A stretch of DNA of 64,000 nucleotides, from NCBI GenBank assembly GCA_947623175.1, contig CANQGK010000010.1:1-64000 (forward strand). Reading direction: 5' to 3'. The notes under the pieces are model-generated. The model made no database searches and was not told the origin of the DNA. It saw nothing but the letters and a program-made list of their open reading frames with translations. The stretch's first letter is position 1. The number at the start of each line of letters is the position of its first letter. Origin of the DNA: an uncultured Clostridia bacterium. GTDB taxonomy: Bacteria; Bacillota; Clostridia; Oscillospirales; Acutalibacteraceae. Shown here piece by piece: positions 30,894 through 40,206 of the stretch. A program made the translations under genes and the position numbers.

Positions 30894-31613
30894 TTAAAAA
30901 TACAATTGCTGATTTTCGCGCGCGTCGTAAAGTGCACGGAAAGTGTAAAAATCGTCCGGTGTGGTAATTTTCATATTTTCGTAATTGCCCATTATACAAT
31001 AGGTGTCGTATCCGTATTGCTGCATAAGCGTACAGGAATCGATCATATTCGTATAGCCCTCGGATATAGCCTTGCGCTGTGCGGATATAATATCCTTTAA
31101 GCGGAAGCTTTGCGGAGCCTTGGCAATGTATGAGCGGTTACGGTCGGGCACGGTTATTATTTTGTTATCTTCGTTTACTATAACGACGGTTTCTTTGGAT
31201 CTGACGCAGGTTATGGCTGAGCCGTGCTCCTTTACCGACTCAATATTAAGCGTCAGTTCCTCGGGGGTGATAAGCGGGCGAACCCCGTCGTGTATGAGCA
31301 CGATATCGTCGCCGCTTTCGCTTATTTCCTCAGCCGCAACCAGGCCGTTGAATATCGAAAGCTGACCGGTAGCGCCGCCGGGAACGATTTTTTTGATTTT
31401 GTCAAGGCGATATCTTGATTGAAGATCCTTCATGTGGTCGATCCAATCCTCGATGCAAACGACGATTATGGAGTCGATATCGGGATGATTTTGAAAAATT
31501 TCAATGGTGTGAACAATAATGGATTTGCCGTGAACCAGCAAAAATTGCTTCGGCTTGTCCTTTGAATTCATGCGTGTACCGGAACCTCCGGCAAAAATAA
31601 CGGCTGTATTCAT
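30894..31613 (-). CDS. IspD/TarI-family cytidylyltransferase
   Basis: A 239-residue nucleotidyltransferase: AVIFAGGSGTRM, KPKQFLLVHGKSIIVHTI, LIHDGVRPLITPE and APQSFRLKDI are the IspD/TarI signatures. IspD makes CDP-methylerythritol; TarI makes CDP-ribitol for teichoic acid. The position beside a CDP-polyol phosphotransferase favours the TarI-like role. No TarJ reductase is adjacent, so the alditol substrate is uncertain. Confidence 0.85.
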   Translation of the reverse strand: MNTAVIFAGGSGTRMNSKDKPKQFLLVHGKSIIVHTIEIFQNHPDIDSIIVVCIEDWIDHMKDLQSRYRLDKIKKIVPGGATGQLSIFNGLVAAEEISESGDDIVLIHDGVRPLITPEELTLNIESVKEHGSAITCVRSKETVVIVNEDNKIITVPDRNRSYIAKAPQSFRLKDIISAQRKAISEGYTNMIDSCTLMQQYGYDTYCIMGNYENMKITTPDDFYTFRALYDARENQQLYF

Positions 31614-31728
31614 ATATTAAAACTCCCATTTGGTTTATATATTTTTCTACAGTATATTACCATATAATTGTAAAAAAATCAATAAAAATGATGATTTTTG
31701 TACGTTTTTGTAATATAAAACATATACG

Positions 31729-33492
31729 TCAGCTCAACTGATTTGCCATTTCGTAAAATCGGTAATAAATTCCTTTTGCCGCAAGGAGCTGTTCGTGGGT
31801 GCCTTCTTCGGTAATTCCCTCGTCGCTGAGCACCAAAATACGGTCGGAATTGCGTATTGTTGAGAGGCGGTGGGCGATTGTGATCGTGGTTCTGCCTTCG
31901 GCTAATTTTACAAGCGCCTTGGCTACCGTAAACTCACTCTCGTTGTCGAGGGCGCTCGTCGCTTCGTCGAGAATTATGATCGGCGGATTTTTAAGAAATA
32001 CCCGCGCGATGCTTATTCTTTGCTTTTGTCCGCCCGAAAGCTTTACGCCGCGTTCGCCCACATAAGTATTATAACCGTTTTTGAGCTCGCGAATAAATTC
32101 GTCCGCTCCGGCTTTTTTGGCGGCTTCGACCACTTCTTCCATAGAAGTGCCGGGCTTGCCGTAGGATATATTTTCATACACCGTTCCTGAAAAAAGATAG
32201 ACGTCCTGCTGTACCATACCTATGTTGTCGCGCAAGGATTTAAGGGTATAGCTTTTAATATTTTTGCCGTCAAGCAAAATTTCACCCTCCGTAACGTCGT
32301 AAAAGCGGGGAATAAGGTTGCAAAGTGTGGTTTTTCCTCCGCCCGACGGTCCGACAAAGGCAATTTTTTCGCCGGCGGCTATTTTGAGATTAAGATTTTT
32401 AAATACCTTGTTGTGATCGTCCGGATACTCGAAGGATACGTTTTTAAACTCAATATCGCCGCGCGTGTTTTCAAGCGCTGTCGCGCCCGGCTCGTCGAAA
32501 ATATCGATATCCGCCTCCATTATTTGCAAAAAGCGCTCTATGCCGGTAAGTCCGCGCTGAAATTGCTCGGCAAACTCGATAATTCGGCGAATGGTTGCGA
32601 TAAAGGTTGTAACGTATAAAAGATAGGCTACAAGATCGCCCGGCGTTATGTACCGTTTTATCATAAAAATACTTCCGGCAATCACTACCGACGAATACAT
32701 AATACCGTCAAACATACGGGTGGTGGTGGAAAATTTGCCCATGTATTTGTACGAAAGCTTTTTAATTGAGAAAAATTTCTTATTATCGGTTTCAAATTTT
32801 TCCTGTTCGATATCTTCGTTTGCAAACGCCTTTACGACCTTTTGTCCCAAAAGCGAATCTTCGATTCTCGCGTTTAATTCGCCGATCATACTGCGCTGTT
32901 TGCGGAAGGCTTCGCGCATTTTACGGTTAAGCGCGCTGCATATAAGCACCATGACCGGTATGATGACAAAGATAAGCACGGTGAGCGGAACGTTTATGGT
33001 TATAAGAATAATAAACGAAACGACACCTTTTACGGCGGCAATAAAAAATTCCTCGGGGCAGTGGTGCGAAAATTCGGTAACGTCGAAAAGATCGTTTGTA
33101 ATCCGCCCCATAATCTGACCGATTTTTGTGTTGTTGAAATAGGAATCCGAGAGCTTCTGAAGGTGCGCGTAGGCGTCACGCCTCATATCGGTTTCGATTT
33201 TTGTGCCCATAACGTGCCCTATATATGCCATATAATAATAGGCGGCGGAATCTATTATGCGCAGCAAAAAATATAAAATGCCCACTTTAAGAATAAAATC
33301 TATCGAAAGCGCGGCAAGGTCGTTTATTCCCGCATTTGTAATCGTTCGCATAATAAGCGGCAGAATTATTTCGCAAACCGTCGTAAGCGACGCGCAAAAC
33401 AGATCGAAAATCACGGTGGGCAAATACTTTTTGTAATAAGGCAAAAATTTAAGTATTAACTCACCCGAAGAATATTTCTTTTCTTTGTCCAT
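31729..33492 (-). CDS. ABC transporter, fused permease and ATP-binding protein
   Basis: A half-transporter exporter of about 587 residues. Six transmembrane helices lie in the N-terminal ~310 residues. The nucleotide-binding domain has Walker A (GPSGGGKTT), Q-loop, signature LSGGQKQR, Walker B (IIILDEATSALD) and the H-loop (IAHRLST). It resembles MsbA/BmrA-type lipid or drug exporters. ATG 33492 (MDKEKK) is preferred; the open frame continues upstream into a terminator. It may work as a homodimer, as there is no second half beside it. Confidence 0.9.
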   Translation of the reverse strand: MDKEKKYSSGELILKFLPYYKKYLPTVIFDLFCASLTTVCEIILPLIMRTITNAGINDLAALSIDFILKVGILYFLLRIIDSAAYYYMAYIGHVMGTKIETDMRRDAYAHLQKLSDSYFNNTKIGQIMGRITNDLFDVTEFSHHCPEEFFIAAVKGVVSFIILITINVPLTVLIFVIIPVMVLICSALNRKMREAFRKQRSMIGELNARIEDSLLGQKVVKAFANEDIEQEKFETDNKKFFSIKKLSYKYMGKFSTTTRMFDGIMYSSVVIAGSIFMIKRYITPGDLVAYLLYVTTFIATIRRIIEFAEQFQRGLTGIERFLQIMEADIDIFDEPGATALENTRGDIEFKNVSFEYPDDHNKVFKNLNLKIAAGEKIAFVGPSGGGKTTLCNLIPRFYDVTEGEILLDGKNIKSYTLKSLRDNIGMVQQDVYLFSGTVYENISYGKPGTSMEEVVEAAKKAGADEFIRELKNGYNTYVGERGVKLSGGQKQRISIARVFLKNPPIIILDEATSALDNESEFTVAKALVKLAEGRTTITIAHRLSTIRNSDRILVLSDEGITEEGTHEQLLAAKGIYYRFYEMANQLS

Positions 33493-33552
33493 AAAAATCA
33501 CCGAAAGTATGAATATATAAAAATGTACCGTAAATCTTTTCGGTTTGCGCCT

Positions 33553-33600
33553 GTTTAAAAAAAGAAAATCGGCTGTCCGTATTTTGAAAGGACAGCCCTT
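33553..33600 (-). terminator. Terminator of the secA-prohibitin-queH unit
   Basis: On minus, GGGCTGTCC and GGACAGCC form a stem followed by a T-rich run (TTTTCTTTTTTT), just past the queH stop. Confidence 0.85.
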
Positions 33601-33617
33601 ATTTTCTAAAACGCAAA

Positions 33618-34181
33618 TCAAAAAGCAAATTTTATTTTATCACGTTCTATTTGTTTTAAGTATCGGTCCTCTTCCGAAAAAATGCACCCGCAGTATTTTT
33701 GCATATAAAGCCCGCTTTCACGCGCCCTTTGGTTTCCGAGCCTGAAATTCGGTCTGAAGTCACGGTAAAGAAACTCGACGTTATATTCCTTTGCATAACG
33801 TTTTGCAGCTTCGACGATGGCTTCGTGGTTTTGGTATACGCTTGCAAGCAGGGTAGTGGTAAAGCGGGTATAACCGTTTTCCGATGCGAATTTTGCAGTC
33901 GCTTTGAGTCGGTGTTCGTAGCAATACCGGCATCGGTGCTCGATATCGTCGGAAACGCTGCGCACAAATTCCCGCAAGCCGTAATTTTCACTCACAATCA
34001 CCTGCATATTTATGTTTTTGCCATGTTCTATAAGGCAGTCGCGCCGCGCTTCGTATTCCTTAAAGGGATGAATATTAGGATTGTACCAAAAGGCGACGGG
34101 CTCTATGCCTTCCTGTCGTAAAGGCTCCACGCAGGAGACGGAGCAGGGGGCGCAGCAGCAGTGAAGTAAAACCTTATCCAT
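33618..34181 (-). CDS. queH: Epoxyqueuosine reductase QueH
   Basis: A 187-residue Fe-S enzyme for the last step of queuosine synthesis in tRNA, the non-cobalamin alternative to QueG. Cys-rich motifs are intact: LHCCCAPCS at the N-terminus, HRCRYCYEHR in the middle and YCGCIFSE near the C-terminus, supplying cluster and metal ligands. It starts 3 bp after the prohibitin-like gene. Other queuosine genes are not in the window. Confidence 0.92.
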   Translation of the reverse strand: MDKVLLHCCCAPCSVSCVEPLRQEGIEPVAFWYNPNIHPFKEYEARRDCLIEHGKNINMQVIVSENYGLREFVRSVSDDIEHRCRYCYEHRLKATAKFASENGYTRFTTTLLASVYQNHEAIVEAAKRYAKEYNVEFLYRDFRPNFRLGNQRARESGLYMQKYCGCIFSEEDRYLKQIERDKIKFAF

Positions 34182-34183
34182 AA

Positions 34184-34981
34184 TCAGTTTTTACCCGTAA
34201 CGCCGTCGATATCGAGTATGTAATCGCCGTCACCCATAACCGACGGCAGCTTACCGTCCCATTTGTTCCACTTGATATATTCGACGTAGTCGGGCGATTT
34301 TGCGAGGGCGTCCTGTATCATTTTAATACTTTTTGCCTCGGCTTCCGCCTGGGTTACCTTTTGCTCGGCTTCGATTTCGATTCTTGCGAGGTCCTGCTCG
34401 GCTTTAAGCGCGTTTTGCTGTGCGGTCTGCTTGGCTTCGACGGCAGCGTTGAACTCTTCCGAAAAATCGAAGTTTACAATATTGAAAATTTCTACGGAAA
34501 TGCCGTATTCGCCTATTTTATCGCTTAAAGCGTCCTTTATTTGAGTGCCGACGTTCTGTCTTTTGGTAATGAGCTCTTCGGCGGTGTACTGCGCGGTAAC
34601 CGCCTTAATGCTTTCCTGTATGGCGGGGGTTATTATCACCGTTTCGTAATTTACCCCCACGTTTTTGTAAAGGGAAGCCGAGGCGTTGTTTTCAACCCGA
34701 TAGTTTACGGCGACCACGTAAGAAATTATCTGCAAATCCTTAGAGGACGCCGAGCCCTCGGTTTCGATTTTTTGGGTGCGGTTGTTTACCTGTACTACCG
34801 ATTGCACAAAGGGCGCCTTTATGTGCATTCCTTCCGACAATACCTTGTCCGATACGGCGCCGAGAGTTACCACGACGCCGGTATTGCCAGCCTCAACGAC
34901 CGTTATCGAGGAAACGGCAAGCAGGGCGACGGCAAGCAGTATAACGCCTGCCAATATGAGTTTTTTAACGTTTTTAGTCAT
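34184..34981 (-). CDS. Prohibitin/SPFH-family membrane protein
   Basis: A 265-residue band-7 protein. The N-terminal transmembrane segment (about 8-28) is followed by an SPFH domain (VEAGNTGVVVTLGAVSDKVL, EGMHIKAPFV). An Ala/Glu-rich coiled coil lies at about 180-220 (AKQTAQQNALKAEQDLARIE). It resembles HflC/prohibitins that scaffold membrane proteases. It lies between secA and queH. It is a different type from the SPFH-SHOCT protein at 12848, which lacks a membrane segment. Confidence 0.9.
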   Translation of the reverse strand: MTKNVKKLILAGVILLAVALLAVSSITVVEAGNTGVVVTLGAVSDKVLSEGMHIKAPFVQSVVQVNNRTQKIETEGSASSKDLQIISYVVAVNYRVENNASASLYKNVGVNYETVIITPAIQESIKAVTAQYTAEELITKRQNVGTQIKDALSDKIGEYGISVEIFNIVNFDFSEEFNAAVEAKQTAQQNALKAEQDLARIEIEAEQKVTQAEAEAKSIKMIQDALAKSPDYVEYIKWNKWDGKLPSVMGDGDYILDIDGVTGKN

Positions 34982-35000
34982 GCTTATTCTCCGTATTTTC

Positions 35001-37730
35001 TTAATCCAAATCCTTACCGCAGCAGCGCTTGTATTTTTTGCCGCTTCCGCAAGGGCAGGGGGCGTTTTTGCTTACGACGCCCTTGCCACGTACGGTTAAG
35101 GGCTTATCGCCGGCGTTGGTTTCCTCTGCTACCTTTTCGCGCTTGACCTCTTCGTCGCGCTTTAAGCGAACGGTAAGCACGAGCCTTGCGGTTTGCTCGC
35201 GGATGGTTTCGGTCATTTTTTCAAACATATCAAAGCTGTCGTTGCGGTATTCAATAACCGGATCATGCTGACCGTAAGCGCGCAGTCCTATACCTTGGCG
35301 AAGCTGGTCCATAGCGTCGATATGATCCATCCAATTGGTATCGACGCTTCTAAGCAGCATAACGCGCTCGATTTCGCGCATTAAATCGTAACCGAATTCC
35401 GCCTCGCGAGCTTCGTACTTTGCGCGCGCCTCTGCCTTCAGGCTGTCGGCAACCTCTTCGCGAGAAGTATCGCCCAATTCTTGCGAAGTAAAATGAAGAT
35501 CGTCGGGATCGGTTATCCAGCCGGCAAAGTATTCGCGCATGCCCTTTAAATCCCAATTGTCGTGAACCGCATCGTCCGCCAGATAAATATTGCAATAAGC
35601 GTCGACGGTATCGTCTATCATTTTAAGTATGGTATCCTTGATGTTTTCACCGTCAAGTACCTTGTTGCGCTGTGAATAGATGATTTCACGCTGTTTGTTC
35701 ATAACGTCGTCATATTGAAGCACGCTCTTACGAATGGCAAAATTCATGCCTTCCTTCTTTTTCTGCGCGCCTTCGATAGTGCGTGAAAGCATGCCGCTCT
35801 CAAGCGGAACGTTTTCGTCGACTTTAAGAGTATCCATGACGGAGGATACGCGTTCGCCGCCGAACAGCCGCATAAGATCGTCCTCGAGCGATACAAAGAA
35901 CTGCGTCTTGCCCGGATCTCCCTGACGTCCGGCACGGCCTCTCAGCTGATTGTCGATTCGGCGTGAATCATGCCGCTCGGTACCGATTATCGCAAGACCG
36001 CCGGCGTTTCGTACCTTTTCGGCTTCGGGAGCGATTTCCGCCTTGTATTTGTCGTAGTATTCCTTGTATTTTTCTCTTGCCGAGATAATATCGCCGTCGT
36101 CGGTCTCGGCAAAGCCGGTAGCTTCGGTTATGACGTCTTCGTTTATGCCGTCGTGACGAAGGGCGGCTTTTGCGAGATATTCGGCGTTACCGCCGAGCAT
36201 AATATCGGTACCGCGGCCCGCCATGTTGGTGGCTATCGTAACCGCGCCGAACATACCCGCCTGGGCTATAATTTCGGCTTCTTTTTCGTGGTGCTTTGCA
36301 TTCAGCACGTTATGGGCGACGCCGCGCTTTTTAAGCATGGCGGAGAGCAATTCCGATTTTTCTATCGTGACCGTGCCCACAAGCACCGGCTGACCGTTTT
36401 TGTGACATTCGATGATTTTATCGATGACCGCGCCGAATTTAGCCTTTTCGGTTTTGTAAACGACGTCGTTTTCGTCGGTACGGATAAGGGGCTTGTTGGT
36501 GGGGATCTCGATTACGTCCAAACGGTATATTTCTTTAAATTCGGTCTCCTCGGTCATGGCGGTACCGGTCATACCCGAAAGCTTGTTGTAAAGGCGGAAG
36601 AAATTCTGGAAGGTGATCGTGGCGAGAGTTTTGGACTCTTTGGCTACCTGCACGCCCTCTTTTGCCTCGATCGCCTGATGGAGCCCTTCGTTGTAGCGCC
36701 TGCCGTACATAAGGCGGCCGGTGAACTCGTCGACGATTATAACCTCGCCGTCCTTTACGACGTAGTCGACGTCGCGCTGCATAATGCCGTAGGCTCTTAT
36801 CGCCTGGTTGATATGATGCGCTATGGCGATGTTTTCGGTATCGTTAAGGTTATCGATATTAAAATACCGCTCCGCCTTTTCGACGCCGCTCGGAGTCAGG
36901 GTAACCGTGCGCGCCTTTTCGTCTACGACGTAGTCGCCGTCGTAATTGGTAACGTCGTCCGTAGCTTTATCGTCCATTTCCTTGATTTTGAACATTTTAA
37001 GGGTTCGAGCAAAGCTGTTGGCTTTGATATACAGATCGGTGGATTTATCGCTCTGACCCGAAATGATGAGCGGGGTACGCGCTTCGTCGATGAGAATCGA
37101 GTCGACCTCGTCGACTATAGCGAAATTATGCTCGCGCTGAACCTTTTGTTCTCTGTAAATGACCATATTGTCGCGCAGATAATCGAAGCCGAGCTCGTTA
37201 TTGGTGCAGTAGGTGATATCGGCGTCGTAGGCGGCTTTTTTGTCGTCGTGCTCCATCCCATGAATGATAAGACCCACGCTCAGCCCCATAAACCGGTAAA
37301 GCTTGCCCATCCACTCGGAGTCGCGCTTGGCAAGATAATCGTTTACCGTCACGATGTGTACGCCCTTGCCCGTAAGCGCGTTGAGATAGGCGGGAAGGGT
37401 GGCGACGAGGGTTTTACCTTCACCGGTTTTCATCTCGGCAATTCTGCCCTGGTGGAGTATAATACCGCCGATTACCTGAACGGGGAAGTGGCGCATCCCG
37501 AGCACGCGGTCTGCGGCTTCGCGGCAGGCGGCAAAAGCCTCGGGGAGAATATCGTCGGTAGTCTCGCCGGTAGTAAGGCGGGTTTTAAATTCCTCTGTTT
37601 TGGCTTTGAGCTGTGCGTCGGAAAGGGCGCGGTATTCGTCCTCAAGCGCCAGCACCTTTGTAACCAAAGGTTCGATTCTTTTGATTTCTTTTTTACTGTA
37701 ATCGCCGAAAATGGCTTTTAATAAACCCAT
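35001..37730 (-). CDS. secA: Preprotein translocase ATPase SecA
   Basis: A 909-residue SecA, the motor of Sec export. Present are Walker A ([13 protein letters not shown]), DEAD-type Walker B ([14 protein letters not shown]), the helicase motif [26 protein letters not shown], and the C-terminal zinc SEC-C motif ([13 protein letters not shown]). Length is normal. The antisense strand contains a 583-codon open frame that is only a shadow. It is the first gene of a minus-strand unit with the prohibitin-like gene and queH. Confidence 0.97.
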   Translation of the reverse strand: MGLLKAIFGDYSKKEIKRIEPLVTKVLALEDEYRALSDAQLKAKTEEFKTRLTTGETTDDILPEAFAACREAADRVLGMRHFPVQVIGGIILHQGRIAEMKTGEGKTLVATLPAYLNALTGKGVHIVTVNDYLAKRDSEWMGKLYRFMGLSVGLIIHGMEHDDKKAAYDADITYCTNNELGFDYLRDNMVIYREQKVQREHNFAIVDEVDSILIDEARTPLIISGQSDKSTDLYIKANSFARTLKMFKIKEMDDKATDDVTNYDGDYVVDEKARTVTLTPSGVEKAERYFNIDNLNDTENIAIAHHINQAIRAYGIMQRDVDYVVKDGEVIIVDEFTGRLMYGRRYNEGLHQAIEAKEGVQVAKESKTLATITFQNFFRLYNKLSGMTGTAMTEETEFKEIYRLDVIEIPTNKPLIRTDENDVVYKTEKAKFGAVIDKIIECHKNGQPVLVGTVTIEKSELLSAMLKKRGVAHNVLNAKHHEKEAEIIAQAGMFGAVTIATNMAGRGTDIMLGGNAEYLAKAALRHDGINEDVITEATGFAETDDGDIISAREKYKEYYDKYKAEIAPEAEKVRNAGGLAIIGTERHDSRRIDNQLRGRAGRQGDPGKTQFFVSLEDDLMRLFGGERVSSVMDTLKVDENVPLESGMLSRTIEGAQKKKEGMNFAIRKSVLQYDDVMNKQREIIYSQRNKVLDGENIKDTILKMIDDTVDAYCNIYLADDAVHDNWDLKGMREYFAGWITDPDDLHFTSQELGDTSREEVADSLKAEARAKYEAREAEFGYDLMREIERVMLLRSVDTNWMDHIDAMDQLRQGIGLRAYGQHDPVIEYRNDSFDMFEKMTETIREQTARLVLTVRLKRDEEVKREKVAEETNAGDKPLTVRGKGVVSKNAPCPCGSGKKYKRCCGKDLD

Positions 37731-37763
37731 AAGTTTAACCTCTTACATAGAAAATTTTATAAT

Positions 37764-38714
37764 TTATTTTAAAGTGATTGTATCGTTTTTTTGAATAAGT
37801 CCGCTTGTCAAAGTTAAATTTTCCTCTTTGTCGATAAAAACGGCTTCGGTATTTTCGGTATTTTCGATAATTTCGAGCCCCCGCGCGGTACCCGTGAGCA
37901 TGCAAACGGTAGACAGCGCGTCGCAGTCAAAGGAGCTGTCGCCTATAACGGTGACGCTTAACAATTCGTTTTGTACGCCGTAGCCCGTAGCGGGATCTAT
38001 AATGTGATGATAGATTTTACCGTCCGATTTAATAAAACGCTCGTAAATGCCCGAGGTGACGGCGGATTTATCTCTTAAGACCAATACCGCCGAGATTTCG
38101 TCGTCGTAAAAGGGGCGCTTAATGCCGATTTTGTAATCCCTGCCGAAAACGACAACGTTTCCACCGAGGTTTATAATGCCCTCGCCGACGCCTTTTTCGG
38201 CAAAATATTCCTTAAGCCTGTCGGCAATGTATCCCTTGGCAAGAGAGCCCAAATCGATTTTTTTACCGTTTAAATTGACTTTGTTCTTGTCGATCTCAAT
38301 GCTCTGGTAATCGACGTTTTTGAGCGCTTCGGCTATTTCGTCGCGCGAGGGAATTACCTGATTTTTAAAATCCCACAGCTCGCTTACCGGGCAGACGGTA
38401 ATATCAAATTTGCCGTCCGAAATTTTCGAATAGTAAAGCGAGCGGTCGATTATTTTAAGTGTATCATCGGATATTTCGGTAAATCCGCTTGTGCGGTTGA
38501 GGGTATAAACGTCGCTGTTTTTCACCGTTCGGCTTAAAAGCTTTTCGTAATCGGAGCAAAGCGAAAAAGCTTCGTCAAGCAGCGCCTTATCGCAATCGGC
38601 GGTAAGGGTGGCGACGGTGTCGAGCACAAAGCGGGTTTCGCTTATATCATTATTTCTGTCACACCCGCAAAGGGATAACAGCAGAACCAATAAACAAACA
38701 GGAACTTTTTTCAT
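37764..38714 (-). CDS. apbE: FAD:protein FMN transferase (ApbE), lipoprotein
   Basis: A 316-residue flavinyltransferase. The N-terminal lipoprotein signal ends in LLLSLCGC, so it is extracytoplasmic. Family motifs are SEISDGKFDITVCPVSELWDF-like (ISDGKFDITVCPVSELW), IDLGSLAKGYIADRL, INLGGNVVVFG and HHIIDPATGYGV. ApbE attaches FMN to Thr of redox proteins such as Rnf or Nqr subunits or extracellular electron-transfer proteins. It is divergent from a NusG domain II protein, a frequent neighbour of ApbE in Firmicutes. Confidence 0.93.
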   Translation of the reverse strand: MKKVPVCLLVLLLSLCGCDRNNDISETRFVLDTVATLTADCDKALLDEAFSLCSDYEKLLSRTVKNSDVYTLNRTSGFTEISDDTLKIIDRSLYYSKISDGKFDITVCPVSELWDFKNQVIPSRDEIAEALKNVDYQSIEIDKNKVNLNGKKIDLGSLAKGYIADRLKEYFAEKGVGEGIINLGGNVVVFGRDYKIGIKRPFYDDEISAVLVLRDKSAVTSGIYERFIKSDGKIYHHIIDPATGYGVQNELLSVTVIGDSSFDCDALSTVCMLTGTARGLEIIENTENTEAVFIDKEENLTLTSGLIQKNDTITLK

Positions 38715-38781
38715 ACTTCTAAGTATACCATACTTTTAATTTTTGTAAAGATGTGGTATAATTTTTTTTAATAAAAAGTTT

Positions 38782-39117
38782 TTGCGAAAAGAGGCGTCGG
38801 ATATAAAAAAGGGTGATAAAATTATAACAGCAGTCGTATTGCTTACTGCCGTTATACTTATATTTGTAATCAATTTTTCGAATATCTCGGGTAAAACCGT
38901 CGTAATAAAATCGGAAAATGAAATTTTGTATGAGGTAAGCCTTTCAAAAAATCGGGTTATCGAGCTTGACGGCAATACCGTGGAAATAAAAAACGGCTGT
39001 GTCGACGTTACAAAGGCCGACTGTAAAAATCAAATTTGCGTAAAGCATAAAAAAATTTCCAAAAAAGGGGAGAGCATCGTTTGCCTGCCCAACAGAGTGA
39101 TCGTGGAAATTAAATAG
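38782..39117 (+). CDS. NusG domain II-containing membrane-anchored protein
   Basis: A 111-residue protein with one transmembrane helix (about 14-34) and an external NusG domain II-like beta domain containing VDVTKADCKNQICVKHKKIS and KGESIVCLPNRVIVEI. The paired Cys in CKNQIC and the later IVC are typical. The TTG start is uncertain: no Shine-Dalgarno is visible, and a TATAAT at about 38757 implies a very short leader. It is divergent from apbE, and such proteins accompany flavinylated redox systems. Confidence 0.78.
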   Translation: MRKEASDIKKGDKIITAVVLLTAVILIFVINFSNISGKTVVIKSENEILYEVSLSKNRVIELDGNTVEIKNGCVDVTKADCKNQICVKHKKISKKGESIVCLPNRVIVEIK

Positions 39118-39135
39118 GAGCAAAATTAAAAACTA

Positions 39136-40206
39136 TCACAAAATTATAAGCTCCTTCGGGCCTTCGGTTAAATTTTCGCATCCGTCGGCGGTTATTACCG
39201 CCAAGTCCTCGATTCTTACGCCGAATTCGTTCTCAATATAGATCCCGGGCTCTACAGTCATTATCATGCCGGGCTGTAAAAGGGTTTCGTCACGCGTGTT
39301 GCATGCGGGATTTTCGTGTATTTCGAGTCCTACGCTGTGCCCGAGACCGTGACCGAAGCAGTTGCCGAAGCCGGCGTTCGCGATAAAGTCTCTTGCGATT
39401 TTATCGACCTCGCGGCATTTTGCGCCGGGTTTAAGGGCGTTCAAAGCCATACTTTGCGCCGCAAGCACCGTTTCGTAAACCGAGCGCTGCTTGTCCGTCA
39501 CGTAGCCAACGGCGACGGTTCTTGTCATATCGGAACGGTAACCGTTTACCACAGCGCCGAAATCCATAGTTACAAAATCGCCCTTTTCTATCACTTTGTC
39601 GCCGGGTACGCCGTGCGGCAGGGAGGAATTTTTTCCCGAAACCACGATAAAATCAAAGGATACGCCCTCGCTGCCGAGCCTTCGCATAAAAAATTCCATA
39701 TCGAGCATTACCTCTTTTTCGGTGACGCCGGCGGTTATTTTGTTTAAAATGTAATCGAAGGTTTTATCGGTAAGCGCCTGCGCCTTTTTTATGCTTTCAA
39801 TTTCGGGCTGTGTTTTTATACTGCGCAAATTTCCGATTTTTTCGGACAATTTGCCGCTGTCGGATATCTTGAAATCGGCAAGACCTTTGGTTATGCCGTT
39901 AAATTCCGCTACGGTTACGCAGTCGGTCTCGCATAAAACGGTTTTAATACCATGCTTTTGCAAAAGCGCGGTTAATTGGCGGTAAAGCTTTTCACAGAGT
40001 ATCACTTCGGCGCTTTTTACGGTTTTCTTCGCTTTTTCGTAATATCTGAAATCTATAAGCAGATAGGCGGCGTCCTTTGTAATCAGAACAGTTCCCGCGG
40101 AAGAGCGCATACCCGTAAAGTAAAAGCGGTTGTTATCGTCAAAAATTATCGCCGCTTCATCCGGTTCCAAAAAATTTTGTATTTGTTTTATTCTATCGTC
40201 GTTCAT
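39136..40206 (-). CDS. M24-family aminopeptidase (Xaa-Pro aminopeptidase type)
   Basis: A 356-residue metallopeptidase. The N-terminal creatinase-like domain (about 1-125) is followed by the pita-bread catalytic domain. Metal ligands lie in MDFGAVVNGYRSDMTRT (two Asp), GHGLGHSVGLEIHE (His), MTVEPGIYIE (Glu) and GVRIEDL (Glu). Cytoplasmic, it would trim Xaa-Pro N-termini. It overlaps the upstream symporter gene by 14 bases. Confidence 0.92.
   Translation of the reverse strand: MNDDRIKQIQNFLEPDEAAIIFDDNNRFYFTGMRSSAGTVLITKDAAYLLIDFRYYEKAKKTVKSAEVILCEKLYRQLTALLQKHGIKTVLCETDCVTVAEFNGITKGLADFKISDSGKLSEKIGNLRSIKTQPEIESIKKAQALTDKTFDYILNKITAGVTEKEVMLDMEFFMRRLGSEGVSFDFIVVSGKNSSLPHGVPGDKVIEKGDFVTMDFGAVVNGYRSDMTRTVAVGYVTDKQRSVYETVLAAQSMALNALKPGAKCREVDKIARDFIANAGFGNCFGHGLGHSVGLEIHENPACNTRDETLLQPGMIMTVEPGIYIENEFGVRIEDLAVITADGCENLTEGPKELIIL

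Noticed and set aside
35970-37721. 583-codon open frame on plus
   Set aside because: It is the antisense of secA, whose motifs are all intact; the translated product is low-complexity Val/Phe-rich.
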